Shown piece after piece: positions 7,990 to 17,600 of a stretch of 39,353 nucleotides of DNA. Below the pieces are notes generated by a model that saw only the letters and a program-made list of their open reading frames with translations, did not search any database and was not told where the DNA came from. The DNA comes from Planctomycetota bacterium. Its GTDB lineage: Bacteria; Planctomycetota; JAJSAM01; JAJVHW01. The stretch is taken from positions 1-39,353 of the forward strand of contig JAJRPF010000054.1 in NCBI GenBank assembly GCA_024280885.1, written 5' to 3'. The number at the start of each line of letters is the position of its first letter. Position 1 is the first letter of the stretch. The translations under genes and the position numbers were made by a program.

Positions 7990-8982
7990 ATGGAACGGAC
8001 ATTTCTCGGACGCACAGGTGTCCGCACGAGTCGGCTCGCCTTCGGGACGATGTCGTTCGGTGGCGATGCCGATCGCGCTGAGTCGGCCCGCATGTTCGGC
8101 GCGTGTCGCGACGCGGGCGTGGACCACTTCGACACGGCGGACGTCTACAACGACGGGCGCTCCGAGGAGATCCTCGGTGGGTTACTTGCCGACTGCCGCG
8201 ACGAGGTCGTGCTGGCGACGAAGGCGTACTTCCCGACGGGCGAGGGGCCGAATGATCGCGGTTCGTCGCGCTACCACCTTGTGCGGGCGGTCGAGGCCAG
8301 CCTGCGTCGGCTGAACACGGATCGGATCGACCTCTTCTATCTGCATCGCTTCGACGACGAGACGGCACTCGACGAGACGCTGCGGGCAATCGACGACCTG
8401 GTGCGCTCGGGCAAGATCCTCTACCCGGCCGCGAGCAACTTCGCTGCGTGGCAGATGATGAAAGCGCAGGGGGTGTGCAACGCGCGCGGGCTCGCTCCGT
8501 TGGTCGCGCTCCAGCCGATGTACAACCTGCTGAAGCGCCAGGCCGAGTCGGAGCTCCTGCCGATGGCGCAGAGCGAGCGGCTCGCCGTCTTCCCGTACAG
8601 CCCGCTCGCGGGGGGCGTGCTGACGGGCAAGTACGCACCGGATGCGCGGCCAGCGTCCGGGCGCGTCGTGGACAATGCGATGTACGCGACGCGCTACGGC
8701 GCGGCCTCGAACTTCGAGATCGCCGGCGCGTTCTCTTCGCTCGCGGCGGAGGTCGGCCACCATCCCGTATCGCTGGCCGTTGCCTGGGTCGCCTCACATC
8801 CGGCGGTGACCGCGCCGCTCCTCGGAGCACGCAACCTGGACCAATTGCGCCCGGCGCTCGCGGCGGTCGAGATCGACATGACGGCCGAATTGCGCGACCG
8901 CGTGAGTGCCCTCAGCCCCGCGCCCGCGACTGCCACCGATCGCAACGAAGAGGCGTCGGCGCACCACTTTGGCTCCCGCTGA
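7990..8982 (+). CDS. Aldo/keto reductase
   Basis: This is an NADPH-dependent oxidoreductase of 330 residues with the (beta/alpha)8 fold. The catalytic tetrad is complete: Asp48 and Tyr53 in FDTADVYNDG, Lys78 in VLATKAY, and His119 in FYLHRFDD. Further family landmarks are the start MERTFLGRTGVRTSRLAFGTM, ASNFAAWQ, the QPMYNLL segment, YSPLAGGVLTGKY and the C-terminal cofactor loop APLLGARNLDQL. It belongs with the Tas/YghZ-like (AKR11/12-type) group rather than the short sugar reductases. The substrate cannot be predicted. The stop codon lies in a 7-bp triplicated motif (8977-8997). Confidence 0.93.
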   Translation: MERTFLGRTGVRTSRLAFGTMSFGGDADRAESARMFGACRDAGVDHFDTADVYNDGRSEEILGGLLADCRDEVVLATKAYFPTGEGPNDRGSSRYHLVRAVEASLRRLNTDRIDLFYLHRFDDETALDETLRAIDDLVRSGKILYPAASNFAAWQMMKAQGVCNARGLAPLVALQPMYNLLKRQAESELLPMAQSERLAVFPYSPLAGGVLTGKYAPDARPASGRVVDNAMYATRYGAASNFEIAGAFSSLAAEVGHHPVSLAVAWVASHPAVTAPLLGARNLDQLRPALAAVEIDMTAELRDRVSALSPAPATATDRNEEASAHHFGSR

Positions 8983-8997
8983 CGGCTGACCGCTGAC
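8977..8997. repeat. Short 7-bp triplicate at the end of the reductase gene
   Basis: Three near-identical units of SGCTGAC follow each other at 8977, 8984 and 8991; the first contains the TGA stop of the aldo/keto reductase. Probably replication slippage. Confidence 0.5.
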
Positions 8998-9048
8998 AGG
9001 GGGACCGGAGAGCTGGAGAGCCGACTCGCGGCCTCGCTGCCGCGCCGA

Positions 9049-9411
9049 TCAGTTGATGTCGAGCAGTTCCATGTCGAAGACGAGGACCTGCTGCGGCGGG
9101 ATGCCAGCGGGGTGACCCGCTTCGCCGTACGCAAGCTGATAGGGGATCGTCGCGCTCCAGCGGTCGCCGATGCACATCGCCGCGCCGAGGATGTCCCAGC
9201 CCTTGATCACCATGCCAGCGCCGAGCTTGAAGCCGAAGGGCGAACCGCGTTCGCGGGAACTGTCGAAGGGGCGGCCATCCGGGAACGTGCCGACGTAGTG
9301 CATGCTCACCTGATCACCAGTCAGCGGCTTCTGTCCGTTGCCACTCGAGATGATCTCGACCTCGATGGCGGGGACGCCCTCGATACCGGATTCGATCGTC
9401 ATGTCGGCCAT
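9049..9411 (-). CDS. FKBP-type peptidyl-prolyl cis-trans isomerase
   Basis: This single-domain FKBP of 120 residues catalyses cis-trans isomerisation of X-Pro bonds. Active-site hallmarks are present: VSMHYVGTFPDGRPFDSS, FKLGAGMVIKGWD, GDRWSATIPYQLAYGE, and the closing VFDMELLDIN strand. There is no signal peptide, so it is probably cytoplasmic. Two departures from the usual sequence stand out: AMCIGD where most have MKVGG, and GHPAGIPPQQVLVFD where GIPPNATLVFE is usual. I chose ATG 9411 because GGAG lies five to six bases upstream (GGAGTGAGCATG); the longer open frame to 9483 lacks a site. Confidence 0.93.
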   Translation of the reverse strand: MADMTIESGIEGVPAIEVEIISSGNGQKPLTGDQVSMHYVGTFPDGRPFDSSRERGSPFGFKLGAGMVIKGWDILGAAMCIGDRWSATIPYQLAYGEAGHPAGIPPQQVLVFDMELLDIN

Positions 9412-9578
9412 GCTCACTCCTTCGCCCGTCCCGTTCGTGAGACGTGGGCGCGGGAACGGTATCCGACACCCGGCCAGGCCCAAAGCAGGTACGCGGCGCA
9501 GGGATGCGGTGGCGCAGGGACGCGGCGCAGGACTGCCGCGTCGCGCCGTCCGACGGGGAGCGTACGATCTTCCTCCCC

Positions 9579-11696
9579 ATGCCCTCCCGTCCTGACCTCG
9601 ACCGCCTGCTCCGCGAACGCTTCGGTTTCGACGCGTTCCGCGAGGGCCAGCGTACCGCGATCACGACCCTGCTCGACGAGCGCCGGTTGCTTGCTATCCA
9701 GCCCACCGGAGCCGGGAAGTCGCTGCTCTACCAGCTTCCGGCGCTCGTGGTCGACGGCCTGACGCTGGTCATCTCGCCGCTCCTCGCACTCATGCGGGAC
9801 CAGCTCCGCCACCTGAACGAGCGTTTCGGCATCCCCGCCGCCGCGATCAACTCGGATCAGACCGACGACGAGAATGCACGCGCCCGCGACGCCGCGCGTT
9901 CCGGCGATGTGCGCATTCTCTTCGTCGCACCGGAACGGCTCGACCAGCTGCATACGTATCGCTTCTTGTTGTCGCTGCCGGTGGCCCTGCTGGTCGTTGA
10001 CGAGGCGCATTGCATCTCGACCTGGGGCCATGATTTCCGTCCGAGCTATCGCCAGATCGTCGGCGCGGTGCATGCGTTCGCGGAGCGGCACGCCGAGCTA
10101 CGCGTGCTGGGGCTGACGGCGACCGCCGACGCGCGGACCGAGGCCGATATCGCGCGGCAACTCGCCGCCGCCGACGGTCCTCCGCTGCGCGTGCTGCGGG
10201 CGACGATGGACCGCCCGAATATCGCCCTGCAGCTTCGGCCGGTGCGCGGCGCGGGGCACAAGCTGGCGGAGTTGCTGGCGGTGATCGAAGCGCAGGACGG
10301 AGGCGGTATCGTCTACTGCGCCACACGCGATCGATCCGAGCTGGCCGCCGAGTACCTGCAGGAATGCGGTGTCAGCGCGGTCGCCTACCACGCCGGACTG
10401 GCTCCCGAGCTGAAGCGCGAGTTGCAGGAGCAGTTCATTGCGGGCGCCCACCAGGCGATCTGCGCGACCAATGCTCTCGGCATGGGGATCGACAAGCCCG
10501 ACGTGCGCTTCGTCGTCCATTTCGACGTCCCTGGATCGATCACTGCCTACTACCAGGAGGTCGGGCGCGCGGGGCGTGACGGCCTGCCCGCCGCCGGCAT
10601 CCTGCTCTTCGATGAGGACGACCGGCGCATTCAGGATCATTTCATCCGGTCGTCACAGCCGACGCGGCCCGACTTCGACGGCGTGCTCGACGCCTTGAAC
10701 GAAGAGGCCGAGAGTGGACCGCCGGGACTGACGCGCATCAAGATCCGCACGGGGCTCCATCCCACGCGGGTGACGGTCGTTCTGGCGGAACTCATCGAGC
10801 AGGGCTTCGTCGAAAAGGAACTTTCCGGGAAGCGTCAGGTCTACGTCGCGACAGGACGCGGCGGGGAGGCGCGACTGGACCGCTACGAACGGCAGCATGA
10901 CGTGCGGCAGCGCGAACTCGCGGCGATGCTCGCCTACGCCCGTGGCGAGCCGGACTGCCTGATGGCCGCGCTACGGCGCGCGCTCGGCGATGGCGAGGCG
11001 GCCCCGTGTGGTCGTTGCGGTCGCTGTCGTGACACGGGAGCGCGTGCGCCGTCGAGCGACTCTCGTCGAGCGACTCCTGGCGCGGGTCGCGCCGCTGCCG
11101 AGGCATTCCTCCAGGGCAGATCGGTCGTTCTCCGGGCGGCGCGCGTCCCGCGGATGTCCGCCGGGATCGCCGTGCTCGACGGCGAGTTGCGTACCCCGGC
11201 TCACGTCGCATTCCTTCGACACCGGGCGGATCCCGACCGTGTCGATCTTCCGGACGAGTTGATGGCGCTGGTGGTCGAGCGCGTGCGCCGGCTCGGCGCG
11301 GAGCATCGCTTTGGCGGCGTCGTCGCCGCGCCGTCCCGCGACTGGGCGCAGCGCGCGTCGATCGTCCGCATCCTGGCTCGCGAACTCCAATGCCTGCCCT
11401 ACGCCGACGCGTTGCAATTCAGTCCCGAGCCGCTACAGCGACAAGGGGAGTTGATGAACAATGACCAGCGTCGCGAGAACGTGCGTGATTGTGTGCGCGT
11501 CCTGGGCGAGATCGGTTCGGCGGTCACCGGACGGGCGCGGCGACCGGTGCTGCTGGTCGATGATTTCACGGGTTCCGGTGCAACGCTGAAGGAGTGCGCA
11601 CGCGCGTTGCGCAAGCAAGCGCGGGTCGGCGGCGACATCGTTCCGCTCACGATCACGAAGGTTCGCTGGCGGCTCGGTGCGACCGGAATGATCTGA
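9579..11696 (+). CDS. RecQ-like DNA helicase with C-terminal phosphoribosyltransferase domain (RqlH type)
   Basis: This SF2 3'-5' DNA helicase has 705 residues. Visible motifs: motif 0 FREGQRTAI, Walker A QPTGAGKSLLYQLPAL (about residue 45), LVISPLLALMRDQ, DEAHCISTWGHDFRPSY (RecQ DEAH box plus aromatic loop), LGLTATAD, YHAGL, ATNALGMGIDKPDVRFV and QEVGRAGRDG. A zinc-type cysteine set follows (EPDC, then PCGRCGRC near residue 476). From about residue 550 there is a phosphoribosyltransferase-like domain with the PRPP-loop signature VLLVDDFTGSGATLKE near residue 657. This helicase-Cys4-PRTase order is that of the mycobacterial RqlH family. It lacks the RQC/HRDC tail of classical RecQ. The role of the PRTase domain is not known to me. 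I chose ATG 9579 because the helicase homology starts just after it. Confidence 0.93.
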   Translation: MPSRPDLDRLLRERFGFDAFREGQRTAITTLLDERRLLAIQPTGAGKSLLYQLPALVVDGLTLVISPLLALMRDQLRHLNERFGIPAAAINSDQTDDENARARDAARSGDVRILFVAPERLDQLHTYRFLLSLPVALLVVDEAHCISTWGHDFRPSYRQIVGAVHAFAERHAELRVLGLTATADARTEADIARQLAAADGPPLRVLRATMDRPNIALQLRPVRGAGHKLAELLAVIEAQDGGGIVYCATRDRSELAAEYLQECGVSAVAYHAGLAPELKRELQEQFIAGAHQAICATNALGMGIDKPDVRFVVHFDVPGSITAYYQEVGRAGRDGLPAAGILLFDEDDRRIQDHFIRSSQPTRPDFDGVLDALNEEAESGPPGLTRIKIRTGLHPTRVTVVLAELIEQGFVEKELSGKRQVYVATGRGGEARLDRYERQHDVRQRELAAMLAYARGEPDCLMAALRRALGDGEAAPCGRCGRCRDTGARAPSSDSRRATPGAGRAAAEAFLQGRSVVLRAARVPRMSAGIAVLDGELRTPAHVAFLRHRADPDRVDLPDELMALVVERVRRLGAEHRFGGVVAAPSRDWAQRASIVRILARELQCLPYADALQFSPEPLQRQGELMNNDQRRENVRDCVRVLGEIGSAVTGRARRPVLLVDDFTGSGATLKECARALRKQARVGGDIVPLTITKVRWRLGATGMI

Positions 11697-11820
11697 TCGG
11701 AGCGCCCGAATTCACGTGTCCGGAGCGCTGCTGTCGAAACTCGGCGGTGGGGCTCCGTATGTTCGAACCGTGCTGCACGGGGGCGAGTAGGTTGCGGGGC
11801 CCGACTAGGAGCGCACGACC

Positions 11821-12297
11821 ATGTCCGACAGCACACCCGACACGACTGACACACCCGCCGTCGACGACGCCGAAATCCTCGCTGCGCGCGAAGAGGGCAT
11901 CTCCGAGATGGCCGAGATCCTCCAGGACGAATTCGCCGCCGTGGCGATGGCTGCCGGGCAATTGCGTGAGACGTCGGAGCTGGCGAAGAAGCTCTCCGAC
12001 GACGACCTGCTGAAGGTGCTCTCGCAGCTTCGCGTGGGCCGCGCGATGGACGACTTCACGATGGTCTACCTCAGCGTCAAGGACGAAGAGGCCGAAGCCG
12101 CCGCGAGTCTTCTCGACGAACTCGAGGACGGCAGCGACGGGATCGCCTCGATCCTCGGCGGCGACTTCGACGACGACGAATTCGAGGACGACTACGACGA
12201 CGATGACGACCTCGACGATCTCGACGACTTCGATGACGAGGACGACGACGAAGAAGACCACGACGACGAAGAAGAAGCCGCAGCAGACGCGAAGTAA
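11821..12297 (+). CDS. Acidic-tailed hypothetical protein
   Basis: I do not recognise this 158-residue protein. Residues 1-20 are Asp/Thr/Pro-rich. Residues 20-100 look like a helical domain (REEGISEMAEILQDEF, then AKKLSDDDLLKVLSQLRVGRAMDDFTMVYLSV). The last 50 or so residues are almost entirely Asp and Glu, coded by GAC/GAY-GAA runs. The acidic tail could mimic nucleic acid, bind divalent ions or solubilise a partner; nothing here decides. It lies 124 bp downstream of the RecQ-like gene on the same strand, and converges with the next gene. The coding frame is clear from the clean start and lack of alternative frames. Confidence 0.75.
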   Translation: MSDSTPDTTDTPAVDDAEILAAREEGISEMAEILQDEFAAVAMAAGQLRETSELAKKLSDDDLLKVLSQLRVGRAMDDFTMVYLSVKDEEAEAAASLLDELEDGSDGIASILGGDFDDDEFEDDYDDDDDLDDLDDFDDEDDDEEDHDDEEEAAADAK

Positions 12298-12313
12298 CTC
12301 GCGAGGCTAGCCC

Positions 12314-12355
12314 GCGGAGTCGGCCCTGCGGAGTTGGCCTTCCGGAGTCGGCGGA
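12314..12355. repeat. Three-copy 14-bp repeat between convergent genes
   Basis: Units start at 12314, 12328 and 12342 with core CGGAGTYGGC. The repeat lies in the 100-bp gap between the acidic-protein gene and the minus-strand regulatory-domain gene. No T-run follows, so I do not call it a terminator. Confidence 0.5.
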
Positions 12356-12399
12356 ACAGCGCGGCTCTCGCCTTCCGCTCTGGTCGGCCCGCGCGCCCC

Positions 12400-14550
12400 T
12401 TACTCGCGGGTCTTCAGAGTCACGTCTTCTCTGCGCGTCGTTGCCTCGGCCAGGACGACTCGCAACTCCTTGGCGAAGAGCGTCTCGTCGTGCGGGAGGA
12501 TCAGGATCGCATGCGGTCCGGGCTGCAGGCCGAGCACGCGGATCAGGTCGACTTCGTCGGCATCGCGCGCGGTGGCGACGTGACCGTCGACGACGACCGT
12601 GACGTGGGCGAACGCGCCGTCCGCATCCACAACTCTTAGTGTCAGGGCGGCATCTCCCCACTCCACGCGCACGTCCTTCGGGCCCTCGAACCGATGCGAC
12701 CACGTGACGTGATCCGAACGCGTCACATGCACCCAGCCGCCGCCCGTCACGCGCTCTTCGATCGTGTCCCCGCCGCCCCAGATGCCGCGTCTCGTACCGT
12801 CGTCGAGGACGAACTCCACACCGATGTACTTGCCCAGGCTCGGCGGGAGGCGCACGCGAACCATGCCCACTGTCGGCGCGGCGGCGAGATCCTCTGCGGT
12901 GAGGCCGAGCTCGCGCGCTTCGGTCTCCGGGAGCGATATCGCGATCCGTCGTATGACCTCGCCGGACGTCACGCTGAGTTCGAGGTCGCCCGCCGCGTAG
13001 GTCCTGAGCTCGGCTCCGTCCGTACTCATCGCACACGCCACTCCGTTGTGGCGGAGAACGTACTGCGCCCCGGCGTCTGCCGGAACGTGGATGACGTGCG
13101 GGCGTGCGAGCGCGACGTGGACGCGGCGCTCTCCTCCCTCCGTTGGGCCGGCGGCGAAGAAGAACGTGCGTCCCAGATAGGTGGCGCCCAGCGTCACGTC
13201 GCCATCGGTCGGGACAAAGGCCTCGCGGTCGTCTCCGAGAAACGTGTCGACCGCGCCACCGGCTGCGCCCTCGATCGCGAGCGACAGGTCCAGGCCGTCC
13301 GGCAGGTCACCGTCCAACACGAGGCGGGCCTGCGATCGCGCGCGCAGCGTGACGCGGTTGGGCGCTCCGCGGCGGATATCGATGGGAAGGGGCGCTACGG
13401 AGAATGCACCGAACGGAGATGTGCTTTGCGTGACGTAGAGCCCCGGTGGAACGTCGAATTGGCACACCCCTCGCGAGCTACCCTTCGCGGCCCAATCTTG
13501 ATGGAAGACACGGCCGTCGCTCTCGCTCACGAGTACGACCTCCGGTTCCTCGACGGCCTGACCTGACTCGTCGAGGACTCGGATCGCGACGCGCACCGGC
13601 TCGGGGTCGTTCCATGCGAACCCCCACGGCGCGAGCGTGACGCTAAGCGGCGTCCCCGCGCGCCAGGCGCCGCCGTCGAGCGTCGTCCAGCCGTCGTTGG
13701 CGTTCGGGTGCATGAAGAAGAGCGTTGCCTCGGCGGCGACTCCCCGCAACTCGAAGTGTCCCGCCCTGTCGGTGAGCCCGACCGGACCGCGATGCCGCTG
13801 GTACGAGCGCACCTCGACGCCTTCGAGCGGGCGTCCGGCCGGATCGCTGACCGTGCCTTCGGCGACGCCACCGGGAGCGAGCGTGAGGTCCTGCACGCGT
13901 GCGCCGAGACGTCGGGCAGCGTCCATTTCCAGGTAGTCCGCCTCGATCGTCGGGTTCTCCAGCCAGAGTCGCGTCGCGTGGGGATCGTGGCCCTCCACGG
14001 TGAGTCGACCGTCCGCGTCGGTCCGCAGCATCTCGACGGTGGGCCCGTGCCCAGCGCCCATGAAGACCTCGACGTCCGTCGCCGCGACGGGGCGCCCGAG
14101 AAGGTCGACGATGCGTGTGCGCACGGGCGTGGCACGAACGAGCTCCGTGCGTGCCGGAGGGAACTCCCCCCAGCCGTAGGCCGGCGCGTAGCCGTCGGCC
14201 TCGACGACGTAGTGACTGTCTGCGTCCCACGTCGCAACGGTCGTCCAGTCGAGCGACGCCAGTCCGTAGCGGTCGCTCCGGGCCGTGCCGAGCGCCGGCG
14301 CTCGCAGGCCCTCGCGTTCGGCGTACCAGGTCAGGAGCGCCCCGGAGATGGGCTCACGCGAGAGTGCATCGACGACCAGAGTGGTGGCCGTGTCTTCGCC
14401 GGGAGCCAGAGCCGCGACGTCCCGCGAAGACTCTCCGTTCTTCGCAACGTCGGCGTCTCGCGCGGCGTTCGGTGGCGTTACCGGCCGATCCTGCGCCATC
14501 GCGAGCGAGCCGACGAGCAGGGTCGCAACGGCGACAAGAGCGGTGCGCAT
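12400..14550 (-). CDS. Secreted carboxypeptidase-regulatory-like (CarboxypepD_reg) repeat protein
   Basis: This exported protein of 716 residues begins with a clean signal peptide (MRTALVAVATLLVGSLAMAQ). The rest is a string of beta-sandwich repeats of the CarboxypepD_reg type: VDALSREPISGALLTWY, VDLLGRPVAATDVEVFMG with TDADGRLTVEG, and GTVSDPAGRPLEGVEVRSY with LTDRAGHFELRGVAAEA. The Gly/Pro-bounded strand pattern continues more weakly to the C-terminus. No protease or TonB plug domain is present. Proteins like this are common at the surface of planctomycetes, where a structural or adhesive role is assumed. It is transcribed divergently from the DUF4011 gene with only 59 bp between the two starts. 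Confidence 0.82.
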   Translation of the reverse strand: MRTALVAVATLLVGSLAMAQDRPVTPPNAARDADVAKNGESSRDVAALAPGEDTATTLVVDALSREPISGALLTWYAEREGLRAPALGTARSDRYGLASLDWTTVATWDADSHYVVEADGYAPAYGWGEFPPARTELVRATPVRTRIVDLLGRPVAATDVEVFMGAGHGPTVEMLRTDADGRLTVEGHDPHATRLWLENPTIEADYLEMDAARRLGARVQDLTLAPGGVAEGTVSDPAGRPLEGVEVRSYQRHRGPVGLTDRAGHFELRGVAAEATLFFMHPNANDGWTTLDGGAWRAGTPLSVTLAPWGFAWNDPEPVRVAIRVLDESGQAVEEPEVVLVSESDGRVFHQDWAAKGSSRGVCQFDVPPGLYVTQSTSPFGAFSVAPLPIDIRRGAPNRVTLRARSQARLVLDGDLPDGLDLSLAIEGAAGGAVDTFLGDDREAFVPTDGDVTLGATYLGRTFFFAAGPTEGGERRVHVALARPHVIHVPADAGAQYVLRHNGVACAMSTDGAELRTYAAGDLELSVTSGEVIRRIAISLPETEARELGLTAEDLAAAPTVGMVRVRLPPSLGKYIGVEFVLDDGTRRGIWGGGDTIEERVTGGGWVHVTRSDHVTWSHRFEGPKDVRVEWGDAALTLRVVDADGAFAHVTVVVDGHVATARDADEVDLIRVLGLQPGPHAILILPHDETLFAKELRVVLAEATTRREDVTLKTRE

Positions 14551-14609
14551 CGCAGGAAGCTACAGCGTCAGCGTGAGTCTGGGCGCATTCCGTGTAGCCT
14601 CGCTCTCGC

Positions 14610-17600
14610 ATGACCGAGGAGCATGGGGCCGACAAGACGGAGACCGGGGACGGCGTGTCCGCGGCTGACGACACTCCGGAGTTCCGCATCCTCGTGGACA
14701 TCGTTCACGAACGGCGCGTCTGCTTCGCGTTGCAGCAGAACGCCGTGCCGTTCCTGCGGCAAATCCGTCTCTGCAATGTTGGCAGCGCGAACACCGGACC
14801 GCTCTCCATCTCCGTGACCCTCTCGCCCGCGATCGCAACGCCGCTCGAACTCACAATCGGCGGCGTTGCACCCGACGCTCGCGTTGACCTGCCCCGCGTG
14901 GACGTTGCGTTGCGTCCGGCCGTTCTGGGAGTGCAGACGGAGCGCGAGGTCGGCGAGGTCATCGTGCGAGTGACGTCCGCCGATGGCTCGGTCGTCGCCG
15001 AGCGCCGGAGTCCCTTCGAGGTCCTCGCGTACGACGAATGGCCTGGGACGCTGTCGTTGCCCGAGATCCTCGCGGCCTTCGTCCTCCCGAACCACCCGCG
15101 CGTCGAGACCGTGCTCGCGGCGGCGCTGCCGCTGCTTGAGGAGCGCACGGGACGGGCGGCATTCGACGGGTATCAATCGCAGGACCCGCAGCGCGCACTC
15201 GCGCAGGCGGCGTCGATCCTCGATGCCATCGGCACGCTCGGGCTGGCGTACGCGAACCCACCCGCGAGCTATGAGGAGCAGGGGCAGAAGATCCGCACTC
15301 CCGAGCGCATTGCGGCGGCCGGTCTTGGGACCTGTCTCGATCTCGTGTGCTTCGCCGCCGCGTGTCTGGAGCAGGCCGGTCTGCACGCGTTGCTGGTGAT
15401 GATCGAGGGCCACGCGTTCTGCGGGGTCTGGCTCGAGGAGGAGAGCTTCCCGGAGCCGACCGTCGCTGAACCGCTCGCGCTCGTGAAGCGGGCGGAGTTG
15501 GATCGGATCGCGCTCTTCGAGACGACCGGCGTCACGCTGCGTCCGCCGATGCCCTTCGCCGAGGCGATGGAGAGAGCGGCCGCGCACCTCGCCGACCCCG
15601 CCAAATTCATCTTTGCCGTGGACGTTCATGCTGCCCGGCGCACGCGCATCCGGCCGTTGCCGACCCGGATTACCGAGGGCGACTTCGACGTGCCGGACGC
15701 GGCGCCGGTCCCACGCGCGGACGCCTTCGCAGTGCCCGAACTCGAGCACTCTCCCGCCGCCGTTCCCGACGAGACACCCGCGACGCGCATCGATCGTTGG
15801 AAGCGCCGGCTCCTCGACCTGACGGCGCGGAACCGCCTGATCGCGCATCGCGAGACGAAGAAGACCGTGCCTCTCCTTTGCCCCGATCTCCCGGCGCTCG
15901 AAGATGCGCTCGCCGACGGGCGCTCGTTCCGCATACTGCCGCCGCCCAAGGCGTTCGATCAGAGCGACCCGAGGGACGCCGATCGCCACCCCGACGGCGA
16001 CGACCCGCTCGATGCTCTCCTGCGCCAGGACCTTGGCGAGCGACGCCTGCGTGCCACGCTCGCGCAGGAAGAACTCGATCGTCGTCTGCTCGAGATCTTC
16101 CGCGCCGCGCGTTCGTCCATGGAGGAGTCGGGGGCGAATACGCTCTACCTGGCGCTCGGTTTCCTGGAGTGGTTCGAGACCGAGGAGAGCACGAAGCCGC
16201 GTCGTGCGCCTCTGTTGCTGCTGCCGCTCTCGATGGATCGCACATCGGTTCGCTCCGGCTTTCGCATTCGGCTACTCGACGACGACGCGCGCATCAACGT
16301 CACGCTCTTGCGCAAGCTCGAGGCCGAATTCGGGATCGAGATCCCTGGCGTCAATCCGCCGCCGCAGGACGAACACGGTCTCGACGTGCCGCTTGTCTTC
16401 CGGCGCATTCGCGAGGCGGTCCTCGACATTCCGCGCTGGACCGTGCGCGAAGACGCCGTGATCGGTCTCTTCTCGTTCACTAAGTTCCTGATGTGGCTCG
16501 ATCTCGACGAGCGTTCGGACTTCCTGACCGAGAGCCCGGTCGTACGCCATCTCGTCGAGTCGCCCGGTACGCCCTTTGACGACGGCATTCCGCTTCCTAA
16601 CGAGGACGCGGCCGACGCGCGCGAAGCGGGGACCGTGTTCTGCCCGACCGACGCGGACTCGTCCCAGTTGCGCGCGATCCTCGCGGCCGAAGCGGGTAAG
16701 TCCTTCGTTCTGCAGGGGCCACCCGGCACGGGGAAGTCGCAGACGATCACCAACCTCATCGCGCATTGTCTCGCCGCCGGGCAGCGCGTGCTTTTCGTTG
16801 CGGAGAAGCGCGCCGCACTCGATGTCGTCCATCGGCGTCTCGCCCGCGTAGGGCTGGATCCGTTCTGTTTGGCCGTGCACTCCAACAAGGCGCGCAAGCG
16901 CGACGTGCTGGAGTCGCTCGGCGAGGCGCTGCGCCACACACAACTGCCAGAGCCCGAGGGCTGGCGCGACGCGGCCGGGCGCCTGGTCGCGTTGCGCGAG
17001 GAACTCAACGCGTTCGCGGCTGCACTGCACCGACCGCGCGCCGCGGGATTGACGGCGTTCGGTGTGCTCTCGCAGTTGATCGGGTTGCGTGACGCGCCGC
17101 ACGCCCCGCTCGCGATCGAGGATCTCGGGAGCGTCGGCGCGAACGAGTTGTCCGCATTGCGCGAGTCAGTTGGGGCCGTCGCCGAAGAGGCGCGCGCGCT
17201 GGGCGACATCGCTAAGCATGCTCTGCTGGCCGTCGAGATCGAGCGTTGGGAGCCCGCGCTGCCGGAGCGGGTGCGCGAGGCGGCCGACGCTCTCTCGGCT
17301 GCCGCCTCGGCGCTGCTGCATGCCTGTCAGGATGTGGCGGAACGTGCGGCCGTGCCGCCGCGCGATTGGTCCACGACCGAGGCGGCTGACTTGCGCGAGT
17401 GGGGCGCGTTGATGGCGGCGTCGCCTGCTCCCGAAGCCGCACTTGTGGAAACGCCCGATTTCGACGGCGTCCGTGCCCGGGTCGAGGATCTCTGCCGTCG
17501 CGGACGCGAGCGCGACCGTCTCCGTGACGCGCTGCTGGCCGACTATCGACCCGGAGTTCTGGCGCTCGACCACGACGCGCTCGTGGCGCAGTTGAACAAG

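Noticed and set aside
8977..8997. Terminator at the end of the reductase gene
   Set aside because: The 7-bp triplicate cannot form a stable hairpin and no T-run follows.
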